DNA of 64,000 nt from contig OZ316895.1 in the NCBI GenBank assembly GCA_973895155.1, forward strand, positions 9,734,001-9,798,000. Reading direction: 5' to 3'. Below the pieces are notes generated by a model that worked only from the letters and a program-made list of their open reading frames with translations, was not told where the DNA came from and did not search any database. Within the stretch, counting starts at the first letter, position 1; each line of letters begins with the position of its first letter. This stretch comes from Marsupella aquatica (lineage: Eukaryota; Marchantiophyta). The position numbers were made by a program, and so were the translations under genes. This document shows, one piece after another, positions 12,561 to 25,314 of this stretch.

Positions 12561-14040
12561 GCAACAGCTAAGTAGACGAGCCCGAAACAAAAAGCCCTCA
12601 ATTACAGTCATCCTACTCTTGTGCATTGCTCAATTACCAGATTAGTTAATGCATGGTGTAGACTACAACTAAAAATGCAGTTCCTCTCTTGATACACTAA
12701 ATTAATCCATGGACTTTGCCTTTCTGTATGTCATAATGCTCAAGGAAGATGATACTAGTACTTAAACCACCCGAGAAACCACCAGTGTCCTTGTCCTTGA
12801 AGCAAACCCAGTTGGATCCAGGTTACCTAACTAGCTAGTAATGTTCTTAACATAGTAGAAAAAGGTTAACTACCTTGTCCTGCCACAGGTTTGAGGATAG
12901 TGGTGGTTAGTGAGCAAAATTGGATAACTATTTGTAAATAGAAAATCCTTTGAATTTATCATTCTTGAATTACAACTGATCCATGGGCTTTATCTTGATC
13001 AACTTTCATCTGATTGGTTTGATAAGGGTCATCTTAAAGTTTTGGGGAATCCATTTTTTTGCAATTTTTTTTAGTAAGTGGATCCCCAAGCTCGGTGCTA
13101 GCTTAGAATGTCACAGCCCAACTAGACTTGAGACAACAAGATGACGGCTAAAGCCTTGTTTGGTGCATCTTAGTATGCTTATATATGTTCCCCAATAGCA
13201 GAGAAACAACTCCATGAAAACTGAAAAAGAATAACTGATTAGCTGGAAGTACCATCAGGCCAAGAAAAACGAAAAAATGTACTGTTGATTTATAGTGCAC
13301 ACCTCTCGCTGTTAATAAAAAAATCTGATTCCATCCATTGATGAAAAAAATCTGATGCATACACCTTCTCTTGTGATAGCTGCACTGTTGTCCATTGACT
13401 GACTTTGTTCCGTTTGCTATTGTTAATTTGAACATGCTAATGTGAATTTTCTGGTTTTTTTCCAGTTCTCATGTCTAGCTGTTTTGTTGATCTTGTGTCA
13501 AATATGAACAGTAATGTGTGTTTGTTATCACAAACTTAGACATTGCTGTTTGTGATGGAAATCTATGATGTGGTCACACGTGGTGCCAATGTAATTAGAA
13601 GGCATCTTCATGGGGTACGTAACAATTGATCAGCGAGCTTTGTGATGGTAGCAGTAAGTTTCTCCAAGACTGAAGTAAACGCAAAGCAAACCATTTGGTC
13701 ATTTTTCAGAAAAACACACTGTCTGCCAATGTTGGCTTTACAGGAAATTGAGTGGTCAGGTGTACAAGGAATCTCTTAATCCCACCATAGCAAAAATACC
13801 TCTTGAGGTGGTATTTTGAAAGGAACTCTCAAACTCTTCTTATTTTGTCCCTTTGATACAGTATTAAATGCACTATATGACCACCTTGTTTGGTTAGGAG
13901 GCAGTCTAAACAAATGGACCTGTATATCAGGTATGGCCAAACACACTGTCTGCCAATGTTTTGTCCCCTTGTTCTTGTAAAACACTCCTTAGTAATCTGT
14001 CTCCTTAGTACCCCATCATTGAATTCAAAAAATAATTAAA
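12561..14040. other. Intergenic, no gene seen
   Basis: About 1.5 kb AT-rich sequence. The only repeat noticed is a short duplication containing CACTGTCTGCCAATGTT near 13718 and 13941. Confidence 0.5.
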
Positions 14041-14079
14041 TGAAATATCAAGGACATAGGCTTCAGGTTTGGGTGGACG

Positions 14080-14271
14080 CAGGGTGTAAGAGTAAACTGA
14101 ATTCATGGTGTCAACCCAAGTTCATAAAGCAATTGCTTCACGAGGGTCTAAAAGCAAACTCCACCGAAATTCACCCAGACGCAAAAAAGAGGCCTAGTTT
14201 GCTTTTACACCCTCGTGAAGCAATGGCTTGAAGAACTTGGGTTGACACTCTAGTTTACTCTTACGTCCCAT
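14080..14271. repeat. Long imperfect inverted repeat (foldback/MITE-like)
   Basis: Left arm about 14080-14162, right arm about 14193-14271, with a short loop. The left arm contains GTAAGAGTAAACT, GTGTCAACCCAAGTT, ATTGCTTCACGAGGGT and AAAAGCAAACT; the right arm has the reverse complements in reverse order. The arms are about 80 bases with few mismatches. Fragments of the outer arm (ACTCTTACACCC) recur downstream at 14300-14570, so the unit belongs to a small local repeat family. A transcript would fold into a long hairpin. Confidence 0.85.
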
Positions 14272-15396
14272 GGACCACGCATGAATTCAGTTGACTCTTA
14301 CACCCGTTGACTGAAACTGGTTGACACTCTCTATTACTCTTACACCCCGTGTCCAAAATTCAGTTTCAGTCCAGTTTACTCCAGAGAGATACTTGATGGA
14401 CCACCAAAATGTGAAGTGTTATATGATGGACCCATTAGTGATCCAGACAGTTGATAGACCTCAAATCAATGTACCCAAAAGCTCATGGGGTCTCATGCGG
14501 TCTAACAAGTAAGAAATTTCACTTCAGGGGTCCATCAAATATATCTCTCCAGTTTACTCTTACACCCAAGCCTGGACTGAAACTGAATTGTAAACATGAA
14601 TGTCGTATCAAGAGGCCGAAGGTTGCGTTTACAACCCCATCATGCATTTGGTCTGGAGAACTTTGGATTTGACACGGAGCAGGAACTTCATCAGTACTGG
14701 ACCTGCCGCTTGTCAAACAGTCAATCGATCGAAGCGAAGCCACCCAACGAACACAGAGCACAAATTGCCTTGCATGGGCAACGAGATGCATGGGTGCCAG
14801 CGCCAACACGCGACTGTGGGGTCAGCCTGAAACTCTTGCATGACCTACACAGCTGGCTGTTTGTGAACATCAGGCATGGATGAAATCTAAACTTACTTAG
14901 AAGAAATGCGAGCGTGAACTACCAAGATCTGCGATTGGAAATGTTGGTAAGGTGAGGGCCACGTTTCAGGAACGGCTTCAGAATCCAGAAATTACTCCAG
15001 AGCATGGTGGATTATGCGGAGCTTAAACCATCCAAAGCTGGGAATTGAAATGCTATCTGGGTGACAGTCTCCACTGTGTCGATCTGTCGATCTGTCGATC
15101 GAGGTGAGTACTTGTCTGTGGAGCGCAAACAAAAAAATATCTCACAGATCCAGTTCCCTCCTGGACCCGGCTGTTAGTGAATTGCAAGCAGAAATCCTGA
15201 ATGGTTTATAAACCACACTATCAGCTCATACCTCTGAAACGGCAATCAAAGACTCACGGCGTGCACAGAATTCTTCTTACCCAGCATTCACTCCAGATCA
15301 AAGACTTCAATTTCCGTGTCCCATCTTGTTCTACTGATTCGACCTCTTCTGTCTTGAGTTGGAAGCTTGTTTTCTTAGCCGAGACCCAAAGCCATC

Positions 15397-18300
15397 ATGG
15401 CGGCAGCCACTTTGGGAACCATGGCAGTGGTGGCTGCTCCGGCCAGAAGCTGGACTATCCGTCCCGGGCTGGGAGGCGATGCCCACGCACTCAGGGGAGA
15501 CGTTGTGAGGTTAAGTCTCGCACCTAGGAGAGTCCCCTTTCCACGGTGCCAAGCTGTTGAGAACACCCCTTCCGGAGTGTCCAAAACCGTCCAGAAGGAG
15601 ACCCTCAACGGGAGATCGGTATGTAAAAGAGACCAATGCCGTAAATTATTCAGTCAGCGCTCCTCCTCCAAATTTTGACCATGATTGCTCCTTTTCAATT
15701 TCGCCACCTATGCATGCATTACAACAACATGCACTCTCTCAATGGTGTACGTAGAACAACACCTAATGGACAGAGCTCCAGAGCAATATGAACAATCGCA
15801 ACAATCTCGTTAGGTACTGCAGGGGGTGTAGACCCTTCAGGATTGGCACGTTTGTGGAATGCTTAGGCAGAGCAAGATAATATGATACATGGTCATTCCT
15901 GAACGGAATTTCATGTGTTCATTATGCAGGAACAGCCCTCTGAGAGAGACCAGCAGGATGCTTTAGCGACCTCGACCCCGGCCGTCCGTGACACCTTTGA
16001 GCGTCCTCTTCCAACCGATCTGCAATTCGAAAAGCCATGTAAGTGAACCAGTTCCTCTTGTAAGACGGTAGTTTACAAATTTGAACGGTAAGGTGACTCG
16101 CTAGGGTCTTAAGGAGTCACATACGGTACCTCAGCCCTCGGGATAGTCGCAGTGGGATTAGCCTGAGGCAGGGAGAAATTAGGATTGCCCGTCGACCGAC
16201 GCGAACTTTGACGGCGATTTTGTAGAGACGGATCCTGAAGTTCATATTTTAAAGCTTTTCATCACGTCTACAGTACTTTCATAAAACTTCGTAGCTTCTA
16301 AATAGTCATCATTCAAGCGATTTCTTATGTTTAATCTCCGTCACCCTTGCCAGTCGCTTGCAAACCCTGAATTTAATAGAGAAGTGGGTCAGCGTGCGTA
16401 GCATATGCCTCTATGTGTGCTATCACTATTTATTTTCTTTCTCTCGAAGCAAAAAATGTAAGTGCTTTGGACTGAACGTGCATGCAAGATTTTAGAGTCT
16501 CCTATCTCTCGTAATTTTTGCATAGAGATAATTGTTTGTCATTGACTCCAGAGGTTTCTCAATTCTAGAGATACTCATAGCAGCATCAGATTTTTTTCAC
16601 TAAGTCATACTGAGTGAAACCACTACATTCCTCTGCCTCCTAGCTTGAGTCGGCCTAGTCGGCCTCGTGACCTCTCTTACTTTAGCGACTTAGTCATGCC
16701 GAGGTAAAAGACGGTAGGACAAGTGCACGAGCTGGCTGATTAGTGGCCATTTTCAGATTTGGCCCGGGCGTTGAAGGCTGTTGACAGTGAGCATCCTTAC
16801 GGAACGGAAGGCTATCCAGAAGACAGGAATCTCACAGTTTTGCAGCAACATGTGGATTTCTTCGATTTGAATAAGGACGGCAAAATTTATCCTTGGGAGA
16901 CATATGCTGGTTTGTTCTCTTAGATCACTGCCCAACTTTTTCTTTATCAGAAGTTTGGTATTTCCCTTGGTCGCTTCGAGGGTGGACTCCTAGTTCTTAT
17001 AGACTGTGTTACACTGTAGTAGATTGACTGACCGGAAATACTTTTGTTAGAAGAAATTTTTGCAGTGGGGTCGAATGGTACGCGCCTGATTTTCCTGTTT
17101 TCTGGATATGTAGAGCAAATGCAAAGATCCGAATTTTTTTCAGAACACTGACACTCAAATGAAATTGATCTAACCCTTGCAAATTGTAGGATTCCGTCGC
17201 ATTGGATTCAATCCCTTAATTTCTGGAGCCGCCGGATTCCTCATCAATGGCGCCTTCAGCTACCCGTCCACTCCGGTATTGTCTAAGAGTTTGACCTCGC
17301 AAGTGATTGCATACCGCAGGAGAACTTTGTTTTAGCATATGCTTTGACGAAAGGGTCAATCTACCTCCTTGATTGCCTGAAATAGTAGAGATAGAATGTA
17401 AAAGACAGAACTACCTTGCAGTCGGCTGTTATCTATAACTGACAGCAATTCCTTCTTCTTGAAATTTTGGAGTGAAACGAAAAGGAACGGCCGCCAAATG
17501 CTTGCCTTACTGATTTCCCATTTTGGAAATTGAGAAAATATGAGGATGACTTCCTCTATGAAGTTGCAATTTAGAGCTTGAGAGAACATGAGACTGATGT
17601 TCAACGGCGATTGATACGTGGATTGCAGGGCTGGCTCCCTGACCCGCTCTTTGCAATCTACACGAAGAACATCCACAAAACAAAGCATGGAAGTGACACG
17701 GAGGTATACGATACCGAGGGCAGGTACAGCACGATGCAGACGATGTGAATGATATTTGTGGGTCAGCTTGTCCAATGGGATTCAAGGATGATGCATCTCG
17801 AATCGGTTGTGACAAGCGAATTGTAGATATATTCAGCTCTTAAACGAATGAATTTCTAGGCTGAAGAAGTAAATTTTCTCGTCTTGTTGCTCAGATTCTT
17901 ATCTCATTCTGATCGATATTTTCTGATGCGTCCACTTTGTGCAGGTTTGTTCCTTCCAAATTCGAGGAAATCTTCTCCAAGTATGCCAAAACTTATCCCG
18001 ATCGTATCAGCCTCGACGAATTGAACGTCATGACTGACGCCCAGCGCAATGTGTTCGACTCATTTGGACGGTATGTACAGCATACCATCGAGTCTCTCCT
18101 CTCTAAAGCTGTTTCACCTATTCACAATCTAAAATGTTGCAGTATCTCGATATGCAACACACATACATATCCCCAAGGATTGTCGTTGCCCAGATTCTCC
18201 ATGCCCTGTTTATTATATCTAGATGACATGTAGGGAAGTGACAGATTTAGGGAGATACCATCATGTAGAGAAGTGAAAAAATTGAGGGCAGTTCGAGTGA

Positions 18301-18709
18301 TGTGACTCTCGGTACAGGGATTGGGGCTAGTCTCATACAGTCAAGGAAATAGAAAAGAAAAACACAGAATGTGTTACCATTTGAAAACTTCTTTCTCCCT
18401 CTGACCTCACTTTCCTAGATTCTTTTGGTTACCCTGCTGCCTCTTTCTTCATGTGGTCTTGTCAGTACCAAATAACCTGAAGTAGATTATTGAATGGAAT
18501 TGTGTTGGAAGTACTGTGGTGGTGTGGAAACTGATAGTTACATTTGATGACACGGGCTGCTCATGTGATTTTGCAGCCTTGCGAGCAAATTGGAGTGGTA
18601 TATAACGTACTTGCTGGTGAAAGACGAGGAAGGATTTTGTTCCAAAGATGCCATTCGTGGAGTGTACGATGGTAGCATATTTGTGTACATGGAAAAAAAG
18701 AATGCCTAG
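15397..18709 (+). CDS. Caleosin / peroxygenase, seven exons
   Basis: Calcium-binding, heme-dependent peroxygenase family associated with lipid droplets or membranes; it oxygenates unsaturated fatty acids using hydroperoxides (family knowledge). Exons inferred: 15397-15618, 15930-16038, 16757-16909, 17190-17275, 17629-17723, 17945-18070, 18577-18709; phases agree and the product is about 307 residues. Exon 3 carries the single EF-hand ([16 protein letters not shown]), with a preceding His (QQHVDFFD) that fits the heme-ligand position. Exon 4 ([18 protein letters not shown]) is the hydrophobic membrane segment. Exon 5 holds the second conserved His region ([16 protein letters not shown]). Exon 6 contains [16 protein letters not shown]. 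The first about 90 residues are Ala/Arg/Ser/Thr-rich, longer than in typical caleosins, and could be a plastid transit peptide; that targeting is inference. Stop TAG at 18707-18709. Confidence 0.93.
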
Positions 18710-20640
18710 AAAGCCAAAACAAAGTTGAAAACGGAGCTCAGGATAGTGTTACAGGTCAAACATGAAATAATAATCTATTTGCAACCATGGATTTGTCTTG
18801 GGGTACTCGAGAATGTCTCCTGATTCTACGTGCTCACAACGTGGGACACCACCTACAACAGAGTTCTTTACATGATGGCTGGGTATTCATGGATCTTCCC
18901 TACCATGCAAGTTAATCTCTCTAGCTGGTGGTTTCACTTTGATTTTTCCTCGGATTGTATCTATCTCGAGTTCTTGGACTCTATGCTTGGAATAGCACAA
19001 GCTTGAAATTGGATTTCCAAACAGAAACCAGGACTCCGAGCTGAGAATTTCCTTGGCCAGTGACCAATGTTACATGAACGTACCATTCTAACCTTGGAGT
19101 CATCATGATTGTAATGAGAACCGAGAAGGAAAAATTGTGAGTGGCCCATAACTGCTGACAATGCTATGACCTACAGATTAGCCCCATGCCCCTGCACTTC
19201 TCATACAAGTTGAAGGCAACAATGGTTTTCTCTTGAAAAATCAAGCTGATTCCATTAAGCCACAGAAATAACAGGGCAGAGGAGCGCAGCTCAGTGATGG
19301 TAACAACTTGCTATCACGAGCACCTGTCGTAAAATCTATCTTTCGTGGGGAATGATTGAAGCTTCATGCATGTTTTTGAGGAAATAGATTTGATAGAAAA
19401 ATAGATCTATGAGCAGACCAGCGACTACCCTATACGTTGCCTTCACTACATATATGACGCTGCCAACGAACAATAAAAGCCTAAACGGAAAAGGGCCGAA
19501 CCAGGACACAGTATATATCCCATTAAAGCGGAGCACAGCAGGGAAAACAGCAAAGACCAAAGAGCAAAAAATCCTGAGAGCACCCTCAAGGCAACAAACT
19601 GAAAGGTCTGGTAAAGCTCCAGAATAAATACATAGGAATTTTCCTAGTCCATTCCCAGGATATTCTTACTGCCAACTGAATCTTTCAAAAACTTTCCCCA
19701 AGTTTCACTATCATTATTCATGTCAGCTTGATCATTGGAGTCTTTGCACTCCATAGTTTCCTTGAGGGTTTAGTGATGTTTTCTGGGTTTCTCACTCCTG
19801 TACCTCAAAGTTTCTCTCATGGTAAAAGAGGTCACCCTCCACCATGGCTATGAGAGAACTAGGCTAGATGGGCGCCCCATCCATACCCCACACATGTCCT
19901 CCTGATTCCTTTCCGCAGCACAGAACCACGGAAGGTCCATCATCATCAATGGCCAACCTCGTTCCACGGCAGGCACAATTCAGAAGTGGGAACCATTCAA
20001 TCAGGATGGCTTGCATTTGCCTTCACTTTATGGAGCCCATGACTGCTCGTTGGAGGGGAAATTTGGCAATCCTGGCTCTCAACCTCAGTGATAGCAAGGC
20101 ACGGTTGGCTTCAATCATGTAGATGACAAGCTCACAATCCTGTTTTTGCTCTAGACCTCTGTCGTGCGCATACACATCGCTACACAACATACATCGCTTG
20201 TCACATACATCCAGACATAGTCACACTGCCACATCACAAACACAAGAGAATGGAATACAAGTGGAACTCATGTCCACACATGTCCAAAACCCACAATAAT
20301 CTCAATACAATCGACACAACGATCCCGGTCAACAATACCCCATCGATCCCGCACCGATCCGATCACACACGTATGTCAAGCCAACGCACCTTGCACTACT
20401 CAAGGAATCCACATTACACAAGCGGAGCTCACAGCCACCATAGCCACACTCAAGCTCCTCTCTCTCCAAGGCTCAACATTGAAAGATGACCTTTCAATGC
20501 CTCACAAGAGAGAAGTACCCTCTCACACAAACCTGACGAAACCTTATCTGCTCATATAACACACATACCAAACATACGGATCTAGATAGTACAATATACT
20601 CTAACACTACCTAGAATGGTGTGACACCTCCCTTCCCCAT
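18710..20640. other. Intergenic, no gene seen
   Basis: No supported ORF. A stretch at about 20160-20580 is strikingly rich in A and C (many CACA/ACAC steps) and could be the remains of a mobile element, but no ends or coding remnants were found. Confidence 0.5.
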
Positions 20641-22850
20641 ACCATTTCCATAGGTGGCTGGGAATCCACACTTGGGGGCAACTTTGGCCGACTCGGTTCA
20701 GTATGGCGTCTCAAAGAAGGGCTTTAAAGAAAAGTTCAGGACACCAGTTGTGCCCATGAAACACCTTATAACCAGACTTTACACGCCATTGGTTGTAAGA
20801 AGATATGCATTGACCCCCCATTGACTAGTGCCATAAGGGATGAGTTATGGGCACTCCCACTCAAAGTAAGTGTTTTGGTCCATCCCTGTCAGACAAGCCC
20901 AAGCCTGTTACCTTGACAAGCGGTCATGATAGTATTCTAATAATACACAATGATTGGCATGTCATTTCTGTCCCTGGACGACGCAATGTTGTGATGACTC
21001 TATGTTGTGATTATGCATATTCAAAGTCTTTTGGGAACGTTGGTTAGACAAAAAAATTACATAGTGTTCATGCTCCGTGTTAGGGCTCAGAGTTCAAGTT
21101 ATGGGTTTTGGTCAGCGATCGCGCACTTTCTCACAGAAGCCGATGGAAACTTGACCCATCGGCTTCTATGAGAAAGTGTCGCGAAGCCAAATGAAAACGA
21201 CAATAATTTCCCAACAGGAAGACAGTCCATTGGAGGACTTATTGGGTGAGTTGGAAAGTTCTCAAGGAGGACTACACCCTCCTGAGCTCAGCTGGGTCTG
21301 GGAGTGCCATGGGTTCTCCGGGTTTACGGGAGCTATCTCGCCCACTCCCACGCCCATTTGCCAAATCCTGCTGAAACAACAACCAAGTCGCGTTCAGTCT
21401 TCCAAGGGAGCTTGCGTTGGGGAGGCAAGGCCAAGTAGGCATGGAGGTTGAGTTCCAAGGGCACTTGGCCCCAGGACATTAGTGGGGTGAGAACCGGCCC
21501 GAGAACTGGGAGTCGGCCGCTAGAATTGGGGCCATTATGGTCCCCTCATGTTGGGACAAGCTATGCTATTTGGGCCATGAGCATGTCCTGGGGACAGGGC
21601 GGTCAATTGATGATGGATAGGTACAAGGGGGAACCCGGGCTGCACCCGAAGAGGGGTTGTTTTGGACAAATAATGGGTGTCGGCTTTGGTTCCAGCTTAT
21701 GGCAACGGGAGGACCTATCACTGACCTACTCACCAATGTCTATTGAGTTTGAGTTAGGATGCTAGACTTGGGGAGATGTAGATCCTGTCGGGTTACTTAC
21801 CAAGGTACTTGGTTGCTTGTGCAAACAACAAAGATCGTTGAGTGGTGGTCGTGTTAGGGAGCAAGTGCGGCTTTGTATGGGAGTGACCGCAAATGGTGCA
21901 AGGGGCATCTAGTTGCTTGCTCAAGGAGTTCCGTGGAGACGTTCGGGCACTAGGGGCACTTAGGCGTGGGTGTGGGATTGGTGAGGGCGCTGGGTGGCTA
22001 GGTCCATCATTGATGGGCTGTTTTATAAAGTTTTAACGTCCGGATAGGGGCTCTTTGCTTTCAGAACCTCCTCTCCTTTAAGTCCTTTGTATTCGTATAC
22101 TTTGTGTGTGTTCGTAGGGCTTCATGGGTGTGATCTAGGTGTGTCTTGCATGTGAGGTCCTGAAATAATCTGCAATGTTTGTGATGAACCATGGGACTTA
22201 CATAGACTTTCCTGCCTTGCCCTCACCCCGGTTTGGAATTGTCCGACAAATGAGGGGTCTGGACCCCAATGTCCCACATGTGTCACACCTGGTCTCCCAG
22301 CCCCGGCCCTGACCCTGTCCCAGCCCGACCCCCACCTGTCCCAACCCCTGCCTCGACCTGTCCCGGGTGGCTGGGGAATATAAGCGAATATCTGACATTT
22401 GACCCCTTTTGGAGCCGACAAATGACAAGTTGTTGTGTCCAACAACATGACAACTTGTCTGTCAGTTCACCCAACTCTAGGTTCTTGTTGTGATTTATTA
22501 GTAAGATTTGCTTACACTGCCTTTGTGCTTCAGCTAACCCTACCAAAGAATTCAAACCGTCGTTCAAGTCAAGGCATGCTTGAGTAGGGTTGGGCAGAAA
22601 CCATCACCAGATCAATTGCAAAAAAGTAAATTGTTCTTTTACAGCCCATTTGTTAAAAATGCCTCAAAGAGTGTAATTTGTTGGGGAAAATGTTTATACT
22701 CTATTATAAGGTCCATAAAGCTTTGCATACATGCCCTCAAGGTCATAACGAAGACACCTCCAACTACTATATAACCCCAATTTAAGGAAAACCGAACTTT
22801 GGAAATTCCAAAAATACCTAAATATTATTATTTTAATATGACAGCAATTG
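20641..22850. other. Non-coding stretch, probably repeat-derived
   Basis: No domain recognised in any frame. It holds the long hairpin at 21119-21184, a GC-rich C-run region at about 22290-22370 (repeated CTGTCCC / CCTGNCC words) and a TATA-like TTTATAAAG at about 22022. The mixture suggests an old retroelement or similar, which I could not name. Confidence 0.4.
21119..21184. repeat. 28-bp stem hairpin
   Basis: Left arm 21119-21146 and right arm 21156-21184 are near-perfect reverse complements (one extra base and one mismatch), separated by a 9-base loop. The inner stem is AGAAGCCGATGG paired with CCATCGGCTTCT. It is not next to any gene recognised here. Confidence 0.85.
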
Positions 22851-23140
22851 CCTGTCAACGCTTCCGATTACCACGCTTAAAAAATGACAAGAAAAGGGGG
22901 CGACATGACGCGTCGCTGCGCGTGATACCCTGAAAATGACTGCAACATCACATTTTAACAACACTAAGATTTGACGCAATCCAACTTGACGGGACCAACA
23001 GACAACGAATAATAAAAATAGAGAAATAAATCTTTGAGATCCTTTATATATGATAACCCGTTTAGGGAGATTACAAATAGTTTCTAGCACGACAATACCA
23101 ATGGGGAGTTTCTCTTGCCGAATATTATTTCGGAAGCGTC

Positions 23141-23834
23141 CTAAACTGGGCGTCTGTTAAACTGCTCTACTAGATATCTATCTCCATGCCTCTGAATCAA
23201 AGGGTCTTCCCATATAGTATGATTATAATCATAATCTCTAAAAAGAGATTTAACTGACCAATCAGGATAACCTATTCCATTGGCAACGAGAAGCGGCTCA
23301 GAAGATTTTGCGAGCTTGCTAAGATACGGAATCAACACGTTAATCAGGAAACAGTCGTCGATCGACCCAAAATATTTGGGCGGAAATAATGATCCAAAAA
23401 CAGGATCTAAACAAGCACGAAATGCATCGGATTCGATAAGCATTATATTTTTCTGCAGATACATCTCCGTATAACTTTCAACTTTATCAAAACACTTCAA
23501 AAATATCCGCTTATTTGAGGTCGCCCCATCGCATAAGTAACAATGAGACTCATCCCAAATATACTTAAATGAGGCCATTTCCATCGCAGTAAAAATAGAC
23601 GCTAAAATCTGATCTAAAAGGTTCTTCTTAACTAAGAGATGACCAGATCCCTACGTCGAAATTCTCAAAACAGAATCTCACAAATTTGTGAAGCTAAGGC
23701 CTTGGAAAAACGTATACATTCCCAATACGAATTCCAGTTGAGACCACCATCAGTCGGGAATGCGGTGCAGTGTAACAGAGTAGATGCTCCACATCTAAAA
23801 CTATGAGCTGAGTTTCTCTGCTACAATGTATCTC
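23141..23834 (-). pseudogene. FCP1/NIF-like HAD unit 1, broken
   Basis: Paralogue of the unit at 23928-24635. The exon begins after an intron AG at 23835 and reads ETQLIVLDVEHLLCY (motif I, with the second Asp of DxDxT replaced by Glu), then after a frame change IRIGNVYVFPRP, a TAG at 23694-23696 where the paralogue has Tyr, LHKFVRFCFENFDVGIWSSL, another frame slip near 23630, and finally an open 3' half (147 residues) containing FKYIWDESHCYLCDG and SIDDCFLINVLIPYL. FCP1-family proteins dephosphorylate Ser/Thr, classically on the RNA polymerase II tail, but the lost Asp and the breaks argue against activity here. Motif copies flank it at 22907 and 23881. Confidence 0.7.
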
Positions 23835-23927
23835 CTGTAGAGAAACACAATACAAGATAAATGAGCCTGTGTGGATGTTGCCACGTGAATAGTCGCGTCA
23901 CGGATTTACAGACAAATAACATATCCT

Positions 23928-24635
23928 CTACACTCTGGCCTTTGATAAGTGACGTCTGTTGAAGTACTTCATAAGAACTTGATCAGCATGTCTCTGCACG
24001 TACAGATGCTCCCATATATCTTCGTTCAAAGTCCAATCTAGATGTAGATTTCTAATCGACCAGATGGGATAATCCAACTTGTTAGCAAACGCAAGACAAA
24101 GCCCGGAATCTGATAGCTTCAGTAAATGTGGAATGAGAGTATCCCTAAAAAAGACATCATCCAAGGATCCTTGAAACGTCTTTGTAAACAACAATCCACA
24201 TACACCTGTCTGGCATGTATGGGATGGACAGGCATCAATCTGGATTATATTCTCTAATCGATAATCTTGAAACATATCACGTAGTCTGTCCATAGATTTG
24301 AAGACAACTCTCTTATAACATTTCTTCACATAACCAAGATGCCAGCAATGATCTTGGGTGAAAACATATCTCAGTTGCGACAGGTCCGTGATCGACAACA
24401 TTTCTGAAAGTATCTGATAAACCAGTTTATCCTCGAGGGTAGACCAAACCATCACATCAAAATTATCATAACAGAATTTTAGAAAATCATGAAGATATGG
24501 CCTCGGAACGACACATAGAGATCCGATAAGAATTGCCGTAGTCCACTTGAGCTCAGGAGTATATTTCTTAATATAGCATAGAAAGTTTTCCACTCCTAAA
24601 ACTAGAAGTTGACGCGATTTGCTCCACTTAGTCTC
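23928..24635 (-). CDS. FCP1/NIF-like HAD domain protein (unit 2), catalytic Asp lost
   Basis: Open exon of about 235 codons starting after a splice acceptor (TTTACAG at about 24636-24642); no ATG fits the start, so it is probably an internal or terminal exon. The fold can be followed: beta-strand 1 at QLLVLGVENFLCY aligns with the DxDxT loop but has Gly in place of the nucleophile Asp; PRPYLHDFLKFCYDNFDVMV and WSTLEDKLVYQIL match the conserved 'RPgl..FL......fevvvwt' block; KRVVFKSMDRL fits the KdL block; IIQIDACPSHT fits the 'iivDnsp' block. The C-terminal part is shared with the neighbouring units. I infer a pseudophosphatase or a substrate-binding relic. Motif copies lie just downstream (23881) and upstream (24719, 24834). 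Confidence 0.65.
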   Translation of the reverse strand, partial: ETKWSKSRQLLVLGVENFLCYIKKYTPELKWTTAILIGSLCVVPRPYLHDFLKFCYDNFDVMVWSTLEDKLVYQILSEMLSITDLSQLRYVFTQDHCWHLGYVKKCYKRVVFKSMDRLRDMFQDYRLENIIQIDACPSHTCQTGVCGLLFTKTFQGSLDDVFFRDTLIPHLLKLSDSGLCLAFANKLDYPIWSIRNLHLDWTLNEDIWEHLYVQRHADQVLMKYFNRRHLSKARV

Positions 24636-24995
24636 CTGTAAATCAACAATTCGATTCTCATATTAACCCCTAAACATAACACACAAATTTTAAAAATATA
24701 AGTAAACGACGAATGTTTACCCGCGCACGGTCGCGTGACTAATGTATCCATAGTTCAATTCTCATATTATGCAATCAATTCAACCACGCCACCCGACACG
24801 ATACTCACATAACAATATAAATAAATCCACACAGCGACGCGACCGGGCGCGTCACTCACAACACAAAGTCAAAAGTATAAATAAGAATTATAAATAAATA
24901 AATGTTTACTTTTCTTTGGCTTCCATTTCACGGTCTTTCCTATCTGATAATATTCTCATGAAATCGTCAAACTCTCGTAAATGGTCAGGATTACC

Positions 24996-25314
24996 CTAAG
25001 TACGAATGGTCACATTTTTCCTCCAAAGATTCGCCTTATCAATATAATCCTTCTGAAGATTGTCTCGAGAAAACTCTGGAATACCATATCCCCGAAGTCG
25101 CTCATGGAATTTCAACTTCGGATTGAACATATCGCACAGATACGGATATAGTTTTTTTTGAAAATGTGTGTCATCTTCCAGCCCAAAATACACGTCGGGA
25201 TACACAGACGAGTAGAAGCTATTTAAGCTCGTCTTATAAGCAGCATCATCCATAATAATCACATTCTCCTTGTCGTAATTGTAAGTAGTGGGTAATTCCA
25301 AAAGCATGAAGAAA
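24996..25314 (-). pseudogene. FCP1/NIF-like HAD unit 3, C-terminal part only
   Basis: Open stretch after a possible acceptor (TTTTAG at about 25315-25320). It contains NVIIMDDAAYKTS, matching the 'iivDnsp' block of the family, then VYFGLEDDTHFQKKLYPYL and RGYGIPEFSRDNL, which line up with SLDDVFFRDTLIPHL and DYPIWSIRNLHL of unit 2. The N-terminal half with motif I was not found upstream, so this copy is truncated or its 5' exon is diverged beyond recognition. Confidence 0.55.

Noticed and set aside
20160-22500. A full LTR retrotransposon
   Set aside because: TATA-like and AC-rich sequences suggested LTRs, but no matching pair of ends, no primer-binding site and no gag/pol residues could be found.
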